The notes under the pieces were generated by a model, which ran no database searches, was not told where the DNA came from, and saw only the letters and a list, made by a program, of their open reading frames with translations. The position numbers and the translations under genes are program-made. 64,000 nt of DNA from Crocodylus rhombifer (lineage: Eukaryota; Chordata; Crocodylia; Crocodylidae): positions 1-64,000 of the forward strand of contig JAVSML010000959.1 of assembly GCA_038503035.1 (NCBI GenBank). The letters run 5' to 3'. Shown piece by piece: positions 11,890-23,372 of the stretch (within the stretch, counting starts at the first letter, position 1; every line of letters starts with the position of its first letter).

Positions 11890-13630
11890 CAATGCAAATG
11901 AAAAGAAGCATTGTTATAATTATAATGAACTAAAAAAATAAACATGATTATATAACAGATTCTTGTCATTATAAGTTATAAATTATGTGCATAAATAGAA
12001 TCCTAATAAATACATTTGAAAACTTAGCTACATTTTCCCCTTTATTTATTCTTACTTTGAGGCAGAAAAAGGACAAATGGACGGAAAAGAAACAAGACCG
12101 AGAAATCTGTGGTTCGACCCTCCCTTAAACCATCAGCTGTGGCATCTGCCAGAGAGTCTGCGGCTCTAGAATTGGCCCTCTTAGCCATCAGCAGACCCAT
12201 CCACGACCCTTTACTTGACCCGTGTGAGGGATCGCCAACGGTATATTTATTCCAGCCATGCAGTTAGTCCAAAAAAAGATATCCCTCCCCGACAGATCCT
12301 TGCTTCTCACATAATTTCTGGACCATCATGGCTACAACTGCACTCTAACACTACTATAGTTAGTTGTTTCATATACAGTAATATATGATACAATATGACA
12401 TACAACATAATGACATGATATGCGATGCAACATTATTCATGGATTCATGAATCTATCATGAGTCTATGAATCTGTGATATGACATGCAACATTACTGTGT
12501 TGCTGTGTATTGTATTGTTGTGTATTGTGTATTGTATTGTATATCAGTAATAATAATGGTAGTAATAGTACTATTAGTAGCTATAAGATATTTTGAAAGG
12601 TTTGCCCCTCACTGTGTTTAATGGGAACTTTTTGCCGTAGCCATCTCAGTACTCCTATTTTTGGTGCATTTATTACCGTAGTGAAAAGTAAAATGGTGTC
12701 AATACACTGCCCCACGCGGTCCTTGGGGAGACAGTGAGATGTTTTGGGCCGTCTGCGCTGCAAGGTGCCGGCTCACAACTGGAAGGCCGTGGGGGTGAGG
12801 AAGCCAGTTTCCTCCTCTGTAATGAAAGCTGAGATCTGCGCCAGCTGAAACCGCCCAGTGCACTGCGAGAGCCCACCGAGGGGCCGGGGCCGGGTTTTGG
12901 CCCATGGTTGACACTCCTGGTTTATATAGCGCTGTCTGCTCCTGTATTGTAAACTGCTGGAGGGGGACGTACAGCGGGCCGAGCTCTTCCCCGAGGCAGG
13001 GCAATTTGGAAGGGGAACAGCCACTATTTTCTTCCAATAGGTGGGCCCCACTGCATCTGCCTCTGCTCTAAGACCCGGAGCAGCTCCTCTCATTTATCAA
13101 AAGCTCAGCCTTTCAGCTGGAAGGGGAGTGAGGGGGGCAGCCGGCCGCAAAAGAAAGACCTGCTTGTTGCAGAGAAGGGGCCGTGCCAGGCAGACAAAGG
13201 GGGCTTTGCTTTCATGAAAGCCATTCAGAGTTGGCCTGCCGCTAACTCAGGGAAGAAACCACGGAGGAATTCGGGTTTGGGATAGACCCTAGTGTCAGAG
13301 GGAACTCCGGCCTGTGCAAGTGGGATTCTGGTCGGAGCAGTCGCTCTCGAAACCGCCCCGCTGACTTCACCTCGCTGCTCGCAGGTGCTGGGAAAGGCTC
13401 CCAGCTGCTCCCCTCGCCGCTGCGAACGCCTGCGAGGCTCTGCAAAGCCCGTGCAGCGACGCGGGCACCGCCGAAAATCCAGCCAGCTCAGACACGATCA
13501 GTCCAAGTGCCAGAGAAGCCTCAGCTGTCACGCGTGTGTGAAGCATGAGCAAAAGCTCACTGCCATTTGAGATCTCCCAGAGAGTTTGTTCTGCCAGAAA
13601 TGAAGCAACTGCGATTTGGACTCGGGGGAA
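11890..13630. other. Gap: AT-rich then GC-rich DNA, no gene seen
   Basis: 11890-12060 and 12390-12590 are AT-rich, the latter a degenerate 'tgtattgtattg'/'gatatgacatgcaacat' simple repeat. 12690-13570 is GC-richer with open frames on both strands that show no recognisable family. Confidence 0.5.
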
Positions 13631-13929
13631 GAAAATAAATGTGCACTTCAGGTTTATCAATGTTTGACTTAGATCGAGCATGGCTGGAGGCATCTGAACT
13701 CCCAGACCTCCAGGCCTGGGACTTGCACATAGGATGCCTGCCCGGATATGAGGAGTATCTCAGTTCCCAGGTCTACAGGTCTGGGAGACTGGATACTGGC
13801 CTAGGTCGAGTTATATGGCCCTTGGATATTTATAGACAAGGCTATTCATTTTGTTGTATATGAATTTTGTAGAGCTAAAAGCAAGGCTTTGTAATGCTAA
13901 AAGGCCATTTTTTTTCAGCTTTTCCATAG

Positions 13930-14109
13930 TATGGAGCAGCTAAAGCTTTACAAGCCATCAATAGTGTAACTCTTTTCTTACAAGCATTTGTTAATGAGTC
14001 TGTTAAAGCCTTGAAAGATATCTCTCTCAAATTATACTCACTCCACCAAGTTACTTCACAGAACTGTATGGCACTCGACTACCTTTTGACAGACCAGAGA
14101 AGTACCTAC
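13930..14109 (+). pseudogene. Retroviral Env transmembrane-subunit remnant (ectodomain)
   Basis: A 60-codon open stretch between a TAG at 13927 and a TAG at 14110. It shows the heptad-repeat helix pattern of gammaretrovirus-like TM proteins followed by the conserved segment at the position of the immunosuppressive domain (about 14065-14094). It breaks at the stop, before the expected cysteine motif. A second piece at 14307-14375 is a run of hydrophobic codons ending in a stop, matching the position of the membrane anchor. No signal peptide or surface subunit; non-functional. Confidence 0.65.
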
Positions 14110-14446
14110 TAGTAATAAAGACTGAATGCTACACCTAAATTCCAGACAAAAGTGAGTCTCTTCACGCCCACAGTGACACCATTCAGCGAGCCTAAACAAC
14201 TTTTGAACAAACTAAAGATTCAGACTCTAGTTCGTTATAAACTTAGGTGACTTCCTAGCTCCCCGACTTCAGCCTCATAGTGCAGAGAGCCTTGTGTGTT
14301 TTTATCCTTGTGATAGTAATTTTTGTTGTACTGTTTCCCTACAATGTAGTTGCATGTGTTGTAAGACTGTTATGAACGTGGTCCGTGGCTGTAGTTATTC
14401 CTCTGTTCCCGTATAACTCTCTGAAGAGCAAAAGAAAAGGGGGGAC

Positions 14447-14757
14447 TGTTGTATACGAATCTCGTAGAGCTAAAAGCAAGGCTTTGTAATGCTAAAAGGC
14501 TACTTCTTTTTACGTTTAACTTCAATTCACAGAACTAGACACAGCACATACTAGACGAGTGAAAAGAGAAGTGCCGTGTAAAGGGTTACTAATGAGATAT
14601 GAAACTAGCTGTAAAGTCGTTCTCAGAGGACGAGCGTAGCGCTCTGTCGCTAAGAAGCTTAGAGTTCGACATCCTTCTTCAGTCCCTCTCCAGAAGCACC
14701 TCGCTCGAGCAAATAAAAATTCTGTATCTGACTTTAAATACTTGCTCTGCATGATCA
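14447..14757 (+). repeat. Probable 3' LTR of the deleted ERV
   Basis: Starts TG immediately after the polypurine tract and contains AATAAA at 14711-14716. About the first 60 bp match the truncated 5' LTR. The 3' boundary is inferred. Confidence 0.6.
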
Positions 14758-14830
14758 TTGCCCCAGCCTAGACCGAACTGCACGTAGCTTTAAAACCGTA
14801 ATTTGTAACAGTTCTGGATGTTGGAAATAG

Positions 14831-14861
<31 letters not shown>

Positions 14862-14913
14862 TTTATATGTACGTGTATGTGTGTGTACATATATATACAT
14901 ACATCCATACATC

Positions 14914-14954
<41 letters not shown>

Positions 14955-14960
14955 AGGTAT
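14831..14960. repeat. Compound (GT)n/(AC-AT)n microsatellite
   Basis: (gt) run from 14831, tgtatg variants, catacatccatac, then about 12 (at) repeats ending at 14949 and an A-run. Open frames through it encode only repeats. Confidence 0.95.
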
Positions 14961-14970
14961 GTGTATTTTC

Positions 14971-15125
14971 TTGTCACAAGATTTTTACCTTTATTACAAG
15001 GCAAGAAAGGCCCTGGCTCTCTCTTCTGTGTGTGTGTCACATTATACACGCACACACACACAGGGAGAAGAGAGGGCCAGAGCTTTCCTTGCCTCATAAT
15101 AAACGTAAAAATCTTATGACACAAG
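14971..15125. repeat. Long inverted repeat / hairpin, arms about 68 bp
   Basis: Left arm 14971-15040 (ttgtcacaagatttttacctttattacaaggcaagaaaggccc...) is the imperfect reverse complement of 15055-15125 (...agggccagagctttccttgcctcataataaacgtaaaaatcttatgacacaag). The central loop is built from gt/ca runs. Roughly 85% arm complementarity by eye. Confidence 0.85.
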
Positions 15126-16730
15126 GTAAACCTACAGCACATTTATATGTATAAATTAGGGTTGGTGAGCCAGTCAAATTGGCTGATCAGATATTGTCAA
15201 CTGACCGCATTATAGGAAGGTGTCTGTGATTATAGCAACTAAGGATGTAAATACCTTTTCAACAAAATAGCTTTTTAAGCTCTTTTAATTATACTACCAA
15301 ATTGCTCATCAAGAATCGCCCCTCTGTTCTCCCTGTTTGCTCAGCTCCCCTCACAGTCCCTAGCAGATAGACGCACGCTCAGAGTGCAGGGTTAAATTTT
15401 ACATGGATTGGGTTAAGGATCCAGGAAAAAAATCACCATTTGCACCTTTCTTTGAGCAGATAAAGGGAAATGTCACCCACAGGGAAGAGGCTTGGCCTGC
15501 TCCACTCCCACCCGGTTTTGCCAGCAGGACAGATGTGCGTCCAGACGTGCTGCTCCCCCATGGCCATAGACCCCCTTCTATCCACGGGCAGAGCAGCACC
15601 AGCCCTCTGAAGGGCAGAAGGTGTCTGGTCCCATCCAGCGGCCGCTTTACATGCTGGAGTCTTGTCTCACACACAACCCCACAGCATCGATCACATTGCC
15701 CCAAGCCCGTTGCCCCCCGCCAAAATCCCCCTAGCAGAGCTTCAGGAAGGAGACGCAATGCTGTTCACTAGAGACTAAGCCCGTCTATAAACCTGGAGGA
15801 TGCTCACAGACCACAGGACTGGGCACAAGAACAAACCCTCAAGATAGGCTGCAGTGGAGGAAAGGTGGTTAAACGCAGGACCGTGTACCCCAGAGGCTTA
15901 TTTTCTGCATGCAGAGCTGCAGATATTACGGACAGCAGAAGAAGAGACACACGCACAAACACAGGCCCTTTCCACTTGAACAACAGAGGAACCGCTGGGG
16001 ATGTAGTGTTTTACGCTCACTCGTAACATCCCATGCAATAATGCCAATGCCTGACTCATGCAAACCCACAAATGTAACAGGGGAACTGGCCTCCTTCGTC
16101 ACCCTGCCTCTCCCTGCTCTTTTTGTTTCATATCTGCCATTAAGATTACAAGCCCGTCCGGGAAAGTTGTGAGCCTAGCACAGTTGTGAGCCATAGACAG
16201 TAACAGAGAGCTTTACCCAAATACCAGGCTTATGACATCAGCCCACAAAAGCGAAAGGTATTGTTCACCCTGAGATGTCTACATAGTGCACAGGGTGCTG
16301 TGTGTTAGATGAGTCAAAACACACACAGTTTTGCCCTCCTCGATTAATACTGCAGCTAACACCAGCTCCTTTGCATTCAACTGCTTAAAGAATCAGCATG
16401 GAAATAGGGGTTGGTTTTCTCCTCCATAAGGGAAATGCTCAGCAACAAGCAAAGCTGCTCTACAGGGCAAGTTGTGTTATATAATCCACCTGGGGATCCT
16501 CCAGTAATCCATCTGGAGAGGGATTAGGAGCTTGAGATCAAAGATCAGCCAGCTGGAGGGCCGGGGGTGCTTGTACTTCTAATTCCAGAAGACCTCAGGG
16601 GACACAGGCATGGCTGGCTTGTGCAGGCAGCAACTATGACCCACTTAAAGTTTGTGCTTGGGTTTCAATGACTCCACGCCCCTCTGATCAGTGCCCAGAA
16701 GGAAGCAAATCTCACCTGGCGATCAAAGTT
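15126..16730. other. Gap: no gene seen
   Basis: Unique-looking DNA. The 122-codon frame at 15403-15771 has no recognisable motif and lies opposite an equally long antisense frame, so I treat both as chance. Confidence 0.45.
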
Positions 16731-17324
16731 TCTCTTTATGACTTCTCTCGGCTAACACGGTCGCAGACAGCAGCGTGACTACCTCTCTACTGCTGCTTGT
16801 GCACCCCTTGGGTCTGGAGCCAGCCACCTGCTCCACCTTCATTTCCTTGCCAAAGTTAAATGCGCTTGTGTTGTTTTGGTTTCTAGACTTGAATTGTATT
16901 AAAGTACTGCCAGGGAGCGTCCACCTGGGACTTTTATGTCTTGCTCTAATCGCTTGTTTACAAATTCACCAATTAAATCTCCCAGAGCATTCACACTTGT
17001 GGCCAGGCGAGATGAGATGATCACAGAAGTCATGTTGGCTTAGGGCCAGGCCTTTTCCAGACAAGCAGGTGGCTTCTATCCCTGGCTCTTGGTATACACA
17101 TTATAGCTATAAATAGTTTGTATTTTGGAAAGCATTGAGGACATCGGAGGAGATTTCCATTTGCACCGTGAAAATCCAGCTGTAATGACCAGGTCTGCCT
17201 AGCATTTAATAAGAGCAGGTCCGTGGAAGGACCTCTGGATTTGGGCTTGTATGATTAACATGCACCATCTCCTGCTAGAACCACAATGCATATCGCAGCA
17301 AAAGATTAGTTTGAGGATTACTGC

Positions 17325-17412
17325 AAGAGGCAAGGATTTCTTGGGGCGACACCTTTTGTTGGACTGCATCGTTGGGGTAGAGTTTCAAATGCAAGACATT
17401 CTTCATCAGGTC
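17325..17412 (+). repeat. Dispersed short repeat (same family as the 733-920 fold-back)
   Basis: 'aaggatttcttggggcgacaccttttgttggactgcatcgttggggtagagtttcaaatgcaagacattcttcatcaggtctg' matches the left arm and loop of the element at 733-840. Confidence 0.75.
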
Positions 17413-17419
17413 TGACCAG

Positions 17420-17660
17420 TACATCTGCATCATCACGGGGCCGGCTCAGTGAAGTTGATGTTGGATGATCATCTCGATGCTCGTCGTGTTTGCTTGTGAG
17501 AGGATGCTGATGTTGGTGTGTCTGCCTTCCCACTGGATTTGAAGGATCTTCTGCAGGCAGCATTGATGGTACTTCTCCAGTGACTTGAGGTGCCTCCTGT
17601 ACACTGTCCACATCTCAGCTCCATGCAATAAGGTGGGGAGCACAACTGCTTAATAAATGA
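17420..17660 (-). mobile_element. RTE-like LINE reverse-transcriptase fragment, copy 1
   Basis: The minus-strand frame reads 'LPTLLHGAEMWTVYRRHLKS', then 'LEKYHQCCLQKILQIQWEGR' and TNISILSQA. This is the signature of the C-terminal part of endonuclease-type LINE ORFs (LLYG-ETWT-YRRH...KW-DRVTN). A second copy is at 48900-49345 on the other strand. Confidence 0.75.
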
Positions 17661-17689
17661 CAAGCTCGGTTTTGGATCTGATGTCACGA

Positions 17690-17950
17690 TCTGCTGTTCA
17701 AGTTGCAGCAAGGGAAGTTGATGCTGGATATTAGGAAGAACTTTCTCACTGGAAGGATAGTAAAACACTGGGACAGGTTACCCAGAGAGGTGGTGGAGTC
17801 TCCATCCTTGAAGGTTTTGAAGACCCAGCTAGACAAAGCCTTGGCTGGGATGATGTAGTTGGGGCTGGTCCTGCTTTGAGCAGAGGCTTGGACTAGATGT
17901 GACCTCCCGAGGTCCCTTCCAATCCTCATATTTTTTTAATTCTATGATCT
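17690..17950 (+). mobile_element. CR1 3'-end fragment
   Basis: 'aagttgatgctggatattaggaagaactttctcactggaaggatag...ctcccgaggtcccttccaatcctcatatttttttaattctatgatc' is a sense CR1 3' end with its terminal octamer-like repeat. Confidence 0.88.
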
Positions 17951-19740
17951 TCAAACACCCATTTTCTCAGGTGTCCGAAGGCTACACAGGCAGTAGAGCT
18001 GTATGGCTACCCAGCATGTCCACGTGTGGTGGATAGTGGAACAACCTTCAGGAAAGGTTTACTATGGAATAAGTACATACCTAACACAGCATAGTCAAAA
18101 CCAGTTATAGGAGGGAAGACAGAAAAGTTGCTGGGCGTAGCAGACAAACAATTAGCAGAAGAAAAGAAGCTGATGACTGGAAAATCAAAGCCTATCAAAA
18201 GGGAGGAGGGTCATTCTCACCTTTCAGGTGTGGAAAGAATTCAAGAGTCAGGTAGATGACAATGTGCTATAAAACCAATATCAGTGTTAAGTCCTTGGTC
18301 CTTTACGGTCCACCCAGTTTCTAAACTTGAGGATAAAGTAATATGTACCCACCGATTATCAAGTACCTCATCATCAGATGCTAGATGTTAGGGACCAGGA
18401 AAGTGATGGCTCAACAGGTATCATCACCTGACGCTTTCTGACCCTTCCACATGTTTCCAGTCAAAACCTGAGTCATTACTGATTCAGTCTCACTGTCAAA
18501 GGCAGCATTTTATCAACTTATACACATGTAAAAGCTTCTTCTCCTAGGCAGCCTCTGGGTCACATTATGATCTCATTTATACCTGGAAAAATCCACAGTA
18601 GATTAGTGTTAACTGCAGCAGAGACCCTCAGGCTTTTCATCTGCATCACAGAGGGTAGCATACATCCAAAACCAGGATCAGCCAAACAATATAATGAAGT
18701 GCAGAGCACAGCCAGCGAGGCAGGTAATAGCGCCTGTGCCTAAGTCAAACAAGAGCCAAATTCATTGTGGTTTCCTGGTTTATGTAGTTATTGAACCAGA
18801 GCACGGGTCTGTAAAGGTGCCCATTGACATGTACATGCAGTAAAATGGCATATATATTGAATACAATATTCAGTATGACCACATATAACTCTCAGTATCT
18901 CTACACGTTAACAATACCCGCCCTTCCAGTTAGGCACCGCAATCCTTATCTAAACTAACTAAATCACCTGCTTATTGCAGATAAAGATGACCTTCAGCTC
19001 AGCCCCTTGGAAATCAGGGGAGCTGGAGAAACGCCCTGATCTGGCTAACTGGAAAGGCCTCCAAGCTTGACAAGGTCTGGCCACAGTCTGAAATGGAGTC
19101 AAGGTGGTGTTTTGCAAGGCTTCCTCCTAAGCTAGTGTCCCTTTAAATCGTTTGTGAGCCCTCTAGTGGTGCCCGGCGTGTTCGAAACCAGCCCGAGGAA
19201 CGTGCTCGATCGGAGCCAAAACCCCGAGACCGGCGCGCGCAGGCATCCGGGCCGTCTGGGTTTGTGCATGTTTCCTAAACAAGGTGATTTGGAACCGCAC
19301 CGTGTTCCTGTGGTGTCTGCAGCGCACGTTATCTTATTGTGCAAAAAGCAAAAGGCACAACCATGTCTGAGCGCTTGCACTGTGTGGTCATCTCTGAGGC
19401 CAAGTGAGAGCTGCTTCTGAGTCAGGGACAAAGCCTTCGACATCCTTGTTAGCCTAAGAGAAGCGGCAGCCAGTAGTCGTGATAATGGAAGTTTCTTGCA
19501 TGGAGTCAAGCCAGGCTATTTTTTTGCCACCTCTTCTCTGCTCCCAGGTCCACGGACGACACAGCTGCACCGCGCCGGGAGCCTAGAGACGTCCCGTACC
19601 CGGGGTCAGCCTCGTTCTGAGGACTACTCAAAGCGCTTTTATGCTCTCGACAGTGATGAAAAAGCTTATATGGTTTGACTGATCCTTGATATACACTTAC
19701 AGATAATGAACATGCCTATCACCTGCCTATAGGTCTGTTT
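17951..19740. other. Gap: no gene seen
   Basis: No family-recognisable open frame. A GC-richer patch at 19150-19250 has paired sense/antisense frames without motif. Confidence 0.45.
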
Positions 19741-20091
19741 CGGTGGTGCTCAACCTTTTGGCCCCACCGGCCGGATGGCGGGTGTGCAGCCGATCTACGG
19801 GTCAGAGTGGATCAGGCCCCCACGCCACCTCTGCCAAGGATGCTGGGAGCAGGCTCGGGGCCCCGCACTGCCTCCATCTGGTCCCACGTGCAGGGATCGG
19901 GCTTCAGGGTCCTGCCCTGCCCCCCAGCCCTAGCACTGGGAGCGGGCCCTATGCTGCCCCATGTACCCAATTTAGTGTGCAGGGCCACACCCCACAGGGA
20001 TCCCCGCAAACCATGGGGGGACCCCATGGGGAGGATGACACAGGACCGGGGGGCTCAATCTTATCTGCGGCCGGGGGTTGAGTGGGATCTC
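19741..20091. mobile_element. hAT-like element, GC-rich interior
   Basis: Left end CGGTGGTGCTCAACCTTTTGGCC; right end, inverted, GATCCCACTCAACCCCCGGCC (about 20091). The interior is GC-rich and repetitive ('ggatccc', 'catgggg'). Non-coding. Confidence 0.55.
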
Positions 20092-20520
20092 TGAAATGTA
20101 CTTCCGCCACTTTGTGCCACTGCCAACATTTCCAGTGCGAGCCTATGTTACAACCCGGGGGGAAGATGAGAAACGACAGAGACGACCACACTGATACTTA
20201 ATTGAGGACAATATCCATCCAGCGTGCCCTACTCCCAGCCCACATCTATTGCATAGAGCCATTTCTTTATGGGATGGGCTATTTACTCTCACGCGCCACT
20301 CTCTTTAGAGAGGCGGGCCTGCCTGAGACATGTCATCCAACAGCAAGTGGGGATCTGTGGCTCCCACGGCATGAAACCGCCTGGTATTCACATCCAGTCA
20401 ACACGGCCGTGGTTTAGAGCCTAGGTGTTAACAGAAGAAAGTGTAGCCCAGCTGCAGGATTGGGGGGTGATCTACTGACGGGGCCTTTACGACGGCTGGC
20501 TGACTGCTCTCAGACTCTCC

Positions 20521-20690
20521 CAGGTGTGGTCGGCAGTGGAGTAGTACTGGTCACATCAGGCGCCCCTGGTTTGGATGCTGTCAGTATATCATTGGTGATA
20601 TTATACTGCTCCTCCTAATGACCTCATTGGTTGTAATAAAGAGACCACAGGCTCCGCTTCTTAATAACACAGACCCTTCAGGGTGTCTTA
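20521..20690 (+). repeat. LTR-like direct repeat, copy 1
   Basis: Shares about 160 bp with 21690-21840: 'caggtgtggt...cggtgaagtact...gtcacatcaggc', 'ctaatgacctcattggttgtaataaagag'. A polyadenylation signal (aataaag) near the 3' end followed by 'tcttattcgcaacac' resembles LTR R/U5. No retroviral genes lie between the two copies. Confidence 0.5.
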
Positions 20691-20877
20691 TTCGCAACAC
20701 TAGACACTATCGTCATACTCCATTGACACATGGTGCTAGCCGGGTTTATCTGTTGAACATGGCTCTGGTATAAAATAGAGCCCTTAGCTCAGTGCAAAGT
20801 ATTCCAGGTTCCCAGGGCCCTTTTTGACATGGGTCAAAACAATTTCTAGTTCTCACCAGTCACTAGGTAGCTGGCTA

Positions 20878-21320
20878 CAGCCCAGGCTGGGGATTTTGAC
20901 TGGGCTGTGCCAGTGCTCCTGCTGGGACTTAAAGCCGGATGTTCCTGGCTGGAGGGTCTTGCCCCTCTACTCAGGGTCTGACCATCATATTTGAGGTCAG
21001 GAAGGAATTTTATCCCATGGGCAGATTGGTATGGATTGGGGGGGTGCCTTTCTCTGCAGCAGTGGGAGGAGAGGAGGAGGTATGGCCCTCTGCCTGCTAT
21101 CTCTTAAGCAAATGTTAACACACTTTTATAGATGCAGGATGTTGGCTGCTGTGGTTTCTCTGCTTACCCATGGCAGGTCCATGTGTGAAGTCTTGTACTA
21201 TGTCAGTATGGACGGTAGCTGTATCATGAGTTAGATATGGATTTGCAGAGGATGGCTTGGATAGGGCTGACCCTGCCTCAGCTGCCCTGCGGAGGTCCCT
21301 TCCGGCCCTATTTCTTTGAC
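20878..21320 (+). repeat. CR1/L2-like 3' UTR repeat, copy 2
   Basis: Colinear with 7030-7450 ('cagcccaggctggggatttt', 'ggaaggaattttatcccatgggcagattgg', 'gcaggatgttggctgct', 'ggaggtcccttccggccctat'). It lies between the two LTR-like repeats. Confidence 0.7.
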
Positions 21321-21689
21321 TGGGGTCAGGAAGGTGACATCATTCGTATCCAGTTTGCGTCAGACATTGCAACCTTCCCATCAGATGGGGGATCTTGTTT
21401 GCAAGTCACTCTGATCTTTGTTCTGGTGGGTTGTACCCATCCTATCCATTGTTTCCCATCCATTGGCCTTCTGAGGCTAAAACTTCTAACTTTCCTAGCA
21501 CTTCCACTTAAGACCTATGTGACCTGCTTTCCATCACCGAGGTCTGTGGCTCAAGCTGTTACTGAGGCCTACTTTGGTTTATGCTGCTATGTATGATTTC
21601 TTTATGCACCGATTAACGGTTGTATTAATCTATGCTCCAGCAAGCCCTACAGCTGCAGCGCTGACAGGCTGCGATTGGACTCCATCAGG

Positions 21690-21840
21690 TGTGGTGAGCG
21701 GTGAAGTACTATCAGTCACATCAGGCTCCTTCAGTTTGGATGGTCTGTGCATGTGCTGGGAGGATACCGTCAGTGATACTGTACTGCGTCTAATGACCTC
21801 ATTAGTTGCAATAAAGAGAACATAGGCTTCTTTCTTTTTC
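21690..21840 (+). repeat. LTR-like direct repeat, copy 2
   Basis: Second copy of the 20521-20690 sequence, about 1.16 kb downstream in the same orientation, ending 'caataaagagaacataggcttctttc'. Confidence 0.5.
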
Positions 21841-22229
21841 ATGCATCACCCACAGTGAACACATTGGTTCACTGATGACTTCTAAGATGAAGGAAAGCTG
21901 GAGGGCATGGGAGTAGAAAAAGAGTGGTGTCAAATTAAATTGATGATGGATTATGGCATCAAGTGTTTAAGCAAATCTATGGCATAGCTGTCCAGGAGAC
22001 CAAGAGAGTCTTCTCCTCCTCAGCCGTAGCAGCTCCAAAAGGTCTAGCAATAGAAATGCTTGGGTTATTGGCCCACTGAATCAATCCCAATTGCCTTAAT
22101 CAGTCTCCAGTTCAAAGAGCCACGGGCTGTCAAATGGTGTTAGGCTGTTTTAGAGGAAATGTGATCTGTTCAGAGGTGGTTCTTTAAGGCCTAAGGAAAT
22201 GACATCAGAACTGTAAGTAATGAACATGA

Positions 22230-22520
22230 CACCTACCTTGACAGAGTTTCTGGGATGGTGTAGCAGGAGGCTTGGTGCTCCTGCTATTCTAAGAGCAGAC
22301 AGGCTGCCGATGAAGCAGGTGGCAGGTGTGGCAGGAGACAGTCAGGAGTCACATGACCCAGAACAGGGCTGGCCTTGCAGTATATAAGCCCGGGGCCAGA
22401 GCCTTGGCTGGTAGTCAGGCCCTGGAGGCTGCTGAGAGAACATTTCCTGGGACAGATCGCTGCAAGTCCTGAATAATACCTAAGAGATTACAGCCTGTGG
22501 TAACATCTGGCTGTTCGGGA
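22230..22520 (+). promoter_or_regulatory. Possible LTR with TATA box
   Basis: 'gcagtatataagcccggggccagagcc' (TATATAAG at 22380) followed by a GC-rich leader-like stretch. No gene follows, so this may be the promoter part of a solo LTR. Class not recognised. Confidence 0.3.
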
Positions 22521-22674
22521 GGGACTAAGTATCCCAGCAGGCCCATGCACTTGAAAATATTCAGCAGTCTTCCACTACCACCACCAGTTGTCATTGCCTA
22601 ATCTTCATTTTTAAAGGAAAATAGCCATGAGCTGATTTCTTCTGCTTACCCGGACTCTATCTCATTCAAGGTTT

Positions 22675-22980
22675 TGCATCACAGAGATGATGGACATGGG
22701 CTGTTCTCTTTGGCTGTGGGGGGCAGGACTAGAAGCAATGGCCTCAAGCTTCAGCAGGGGAAATTTAGGTTGGGGATTAGGAGGAAGCTTCTGACTATAA
22801 GAAAGGTCAAGCATTGGAACAGGCTGCCTGGAGAAATCGTGGAATTTCCTTCCTTGGCAGTTTTCAAGAGCAGGTTGGACAGACACTTGGCTGGGATGAT
22901 TTAGTCAGAGCTGATCCTGCCTTGAGCAGGGGGCTGGACCAGATTCTTCTTCATCGTATCTCCAATCCAACCTTTCTATA
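22675..22980 (+). mobile_element. CR1 3'-end fragment
   Basis: 'gcaggactagaagcaatggcctcaagcttcagcaggggaaatttaggttggggattaggaggaagc...gatgatttagtcagagctgatcctgcc' encodes 'RTRSNGLKLQQGKFRLGIRR', the CR1 ORF2 C-terminus, then the 3' UTR. Confidence 0.88.
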
Positions 22981-23372
22981 TGGTCAGTTCTGGCGTTGGT
23001 GTTGCCAGGTCTTGTGGGGCACATTGTGGTGCTATGGGAGATGATCCATGGTTTGCTTCCGCTGACAAACACATTGGTCAGTTGTATAGAGGCGCTGTGA
23101 TTTTGTGAGAAAGTTGGATCTTCTGAAACCCACTCTTAATCTGTTCAGGCTCCGCCATGTATGCTGTTTGTAGTTGGAGCCAGATGCTAGCTCCTTCCTG
23201 GGGGTAATTCCTCACCAGCTCCATTCAATAGCTTTATCGCCTGGTTTCTCTCATTCTTTTTGCCAGAGGGTAGTTCTGGCTGATTCTGGTGATGTGGTTA
23301 ATGGTGTGGTAGAAGACAAAAAGCTATTTCTCGATGAGAGACAACGGTGCATTGGTTGATGTCCATGTAGTA

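Larger units (their letters stand above)
13852..14757 (+). mobile_element. Deleted endogenous retrovirus with Env TM remnant
   Basis: The first about 60 bp of an LTR (13852-13912, starting tgttgtata) are followed directly by retroviral Env transmembrane-subunit sequence, then a polypurine tract (14429-14445, caaaagaaaagggggga) and the start of a second LTR (14447, tgttgtatacg). The two LTR starts share a 35-bp identical run. AATAAA lies at 14711. The right LTR end is not certain (a CA near 14757). gag, pol and most of env are gone. Confidence 0.75.

Noticed and set aside
14818..15142. Open frames of 90-124 codons in the GT/AT tract
   Set aside because: Pure microsatellite translation.
15399..15771. 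Opposed 119/122-codon frames
   Set aside because: No recognisable domain, both strands open, no splice or promoter context.
22380..22388. TATA box as promoter of an unannotated gene
   Set aside because: No downstream exon or conserved frame; more likely part of an LTR.
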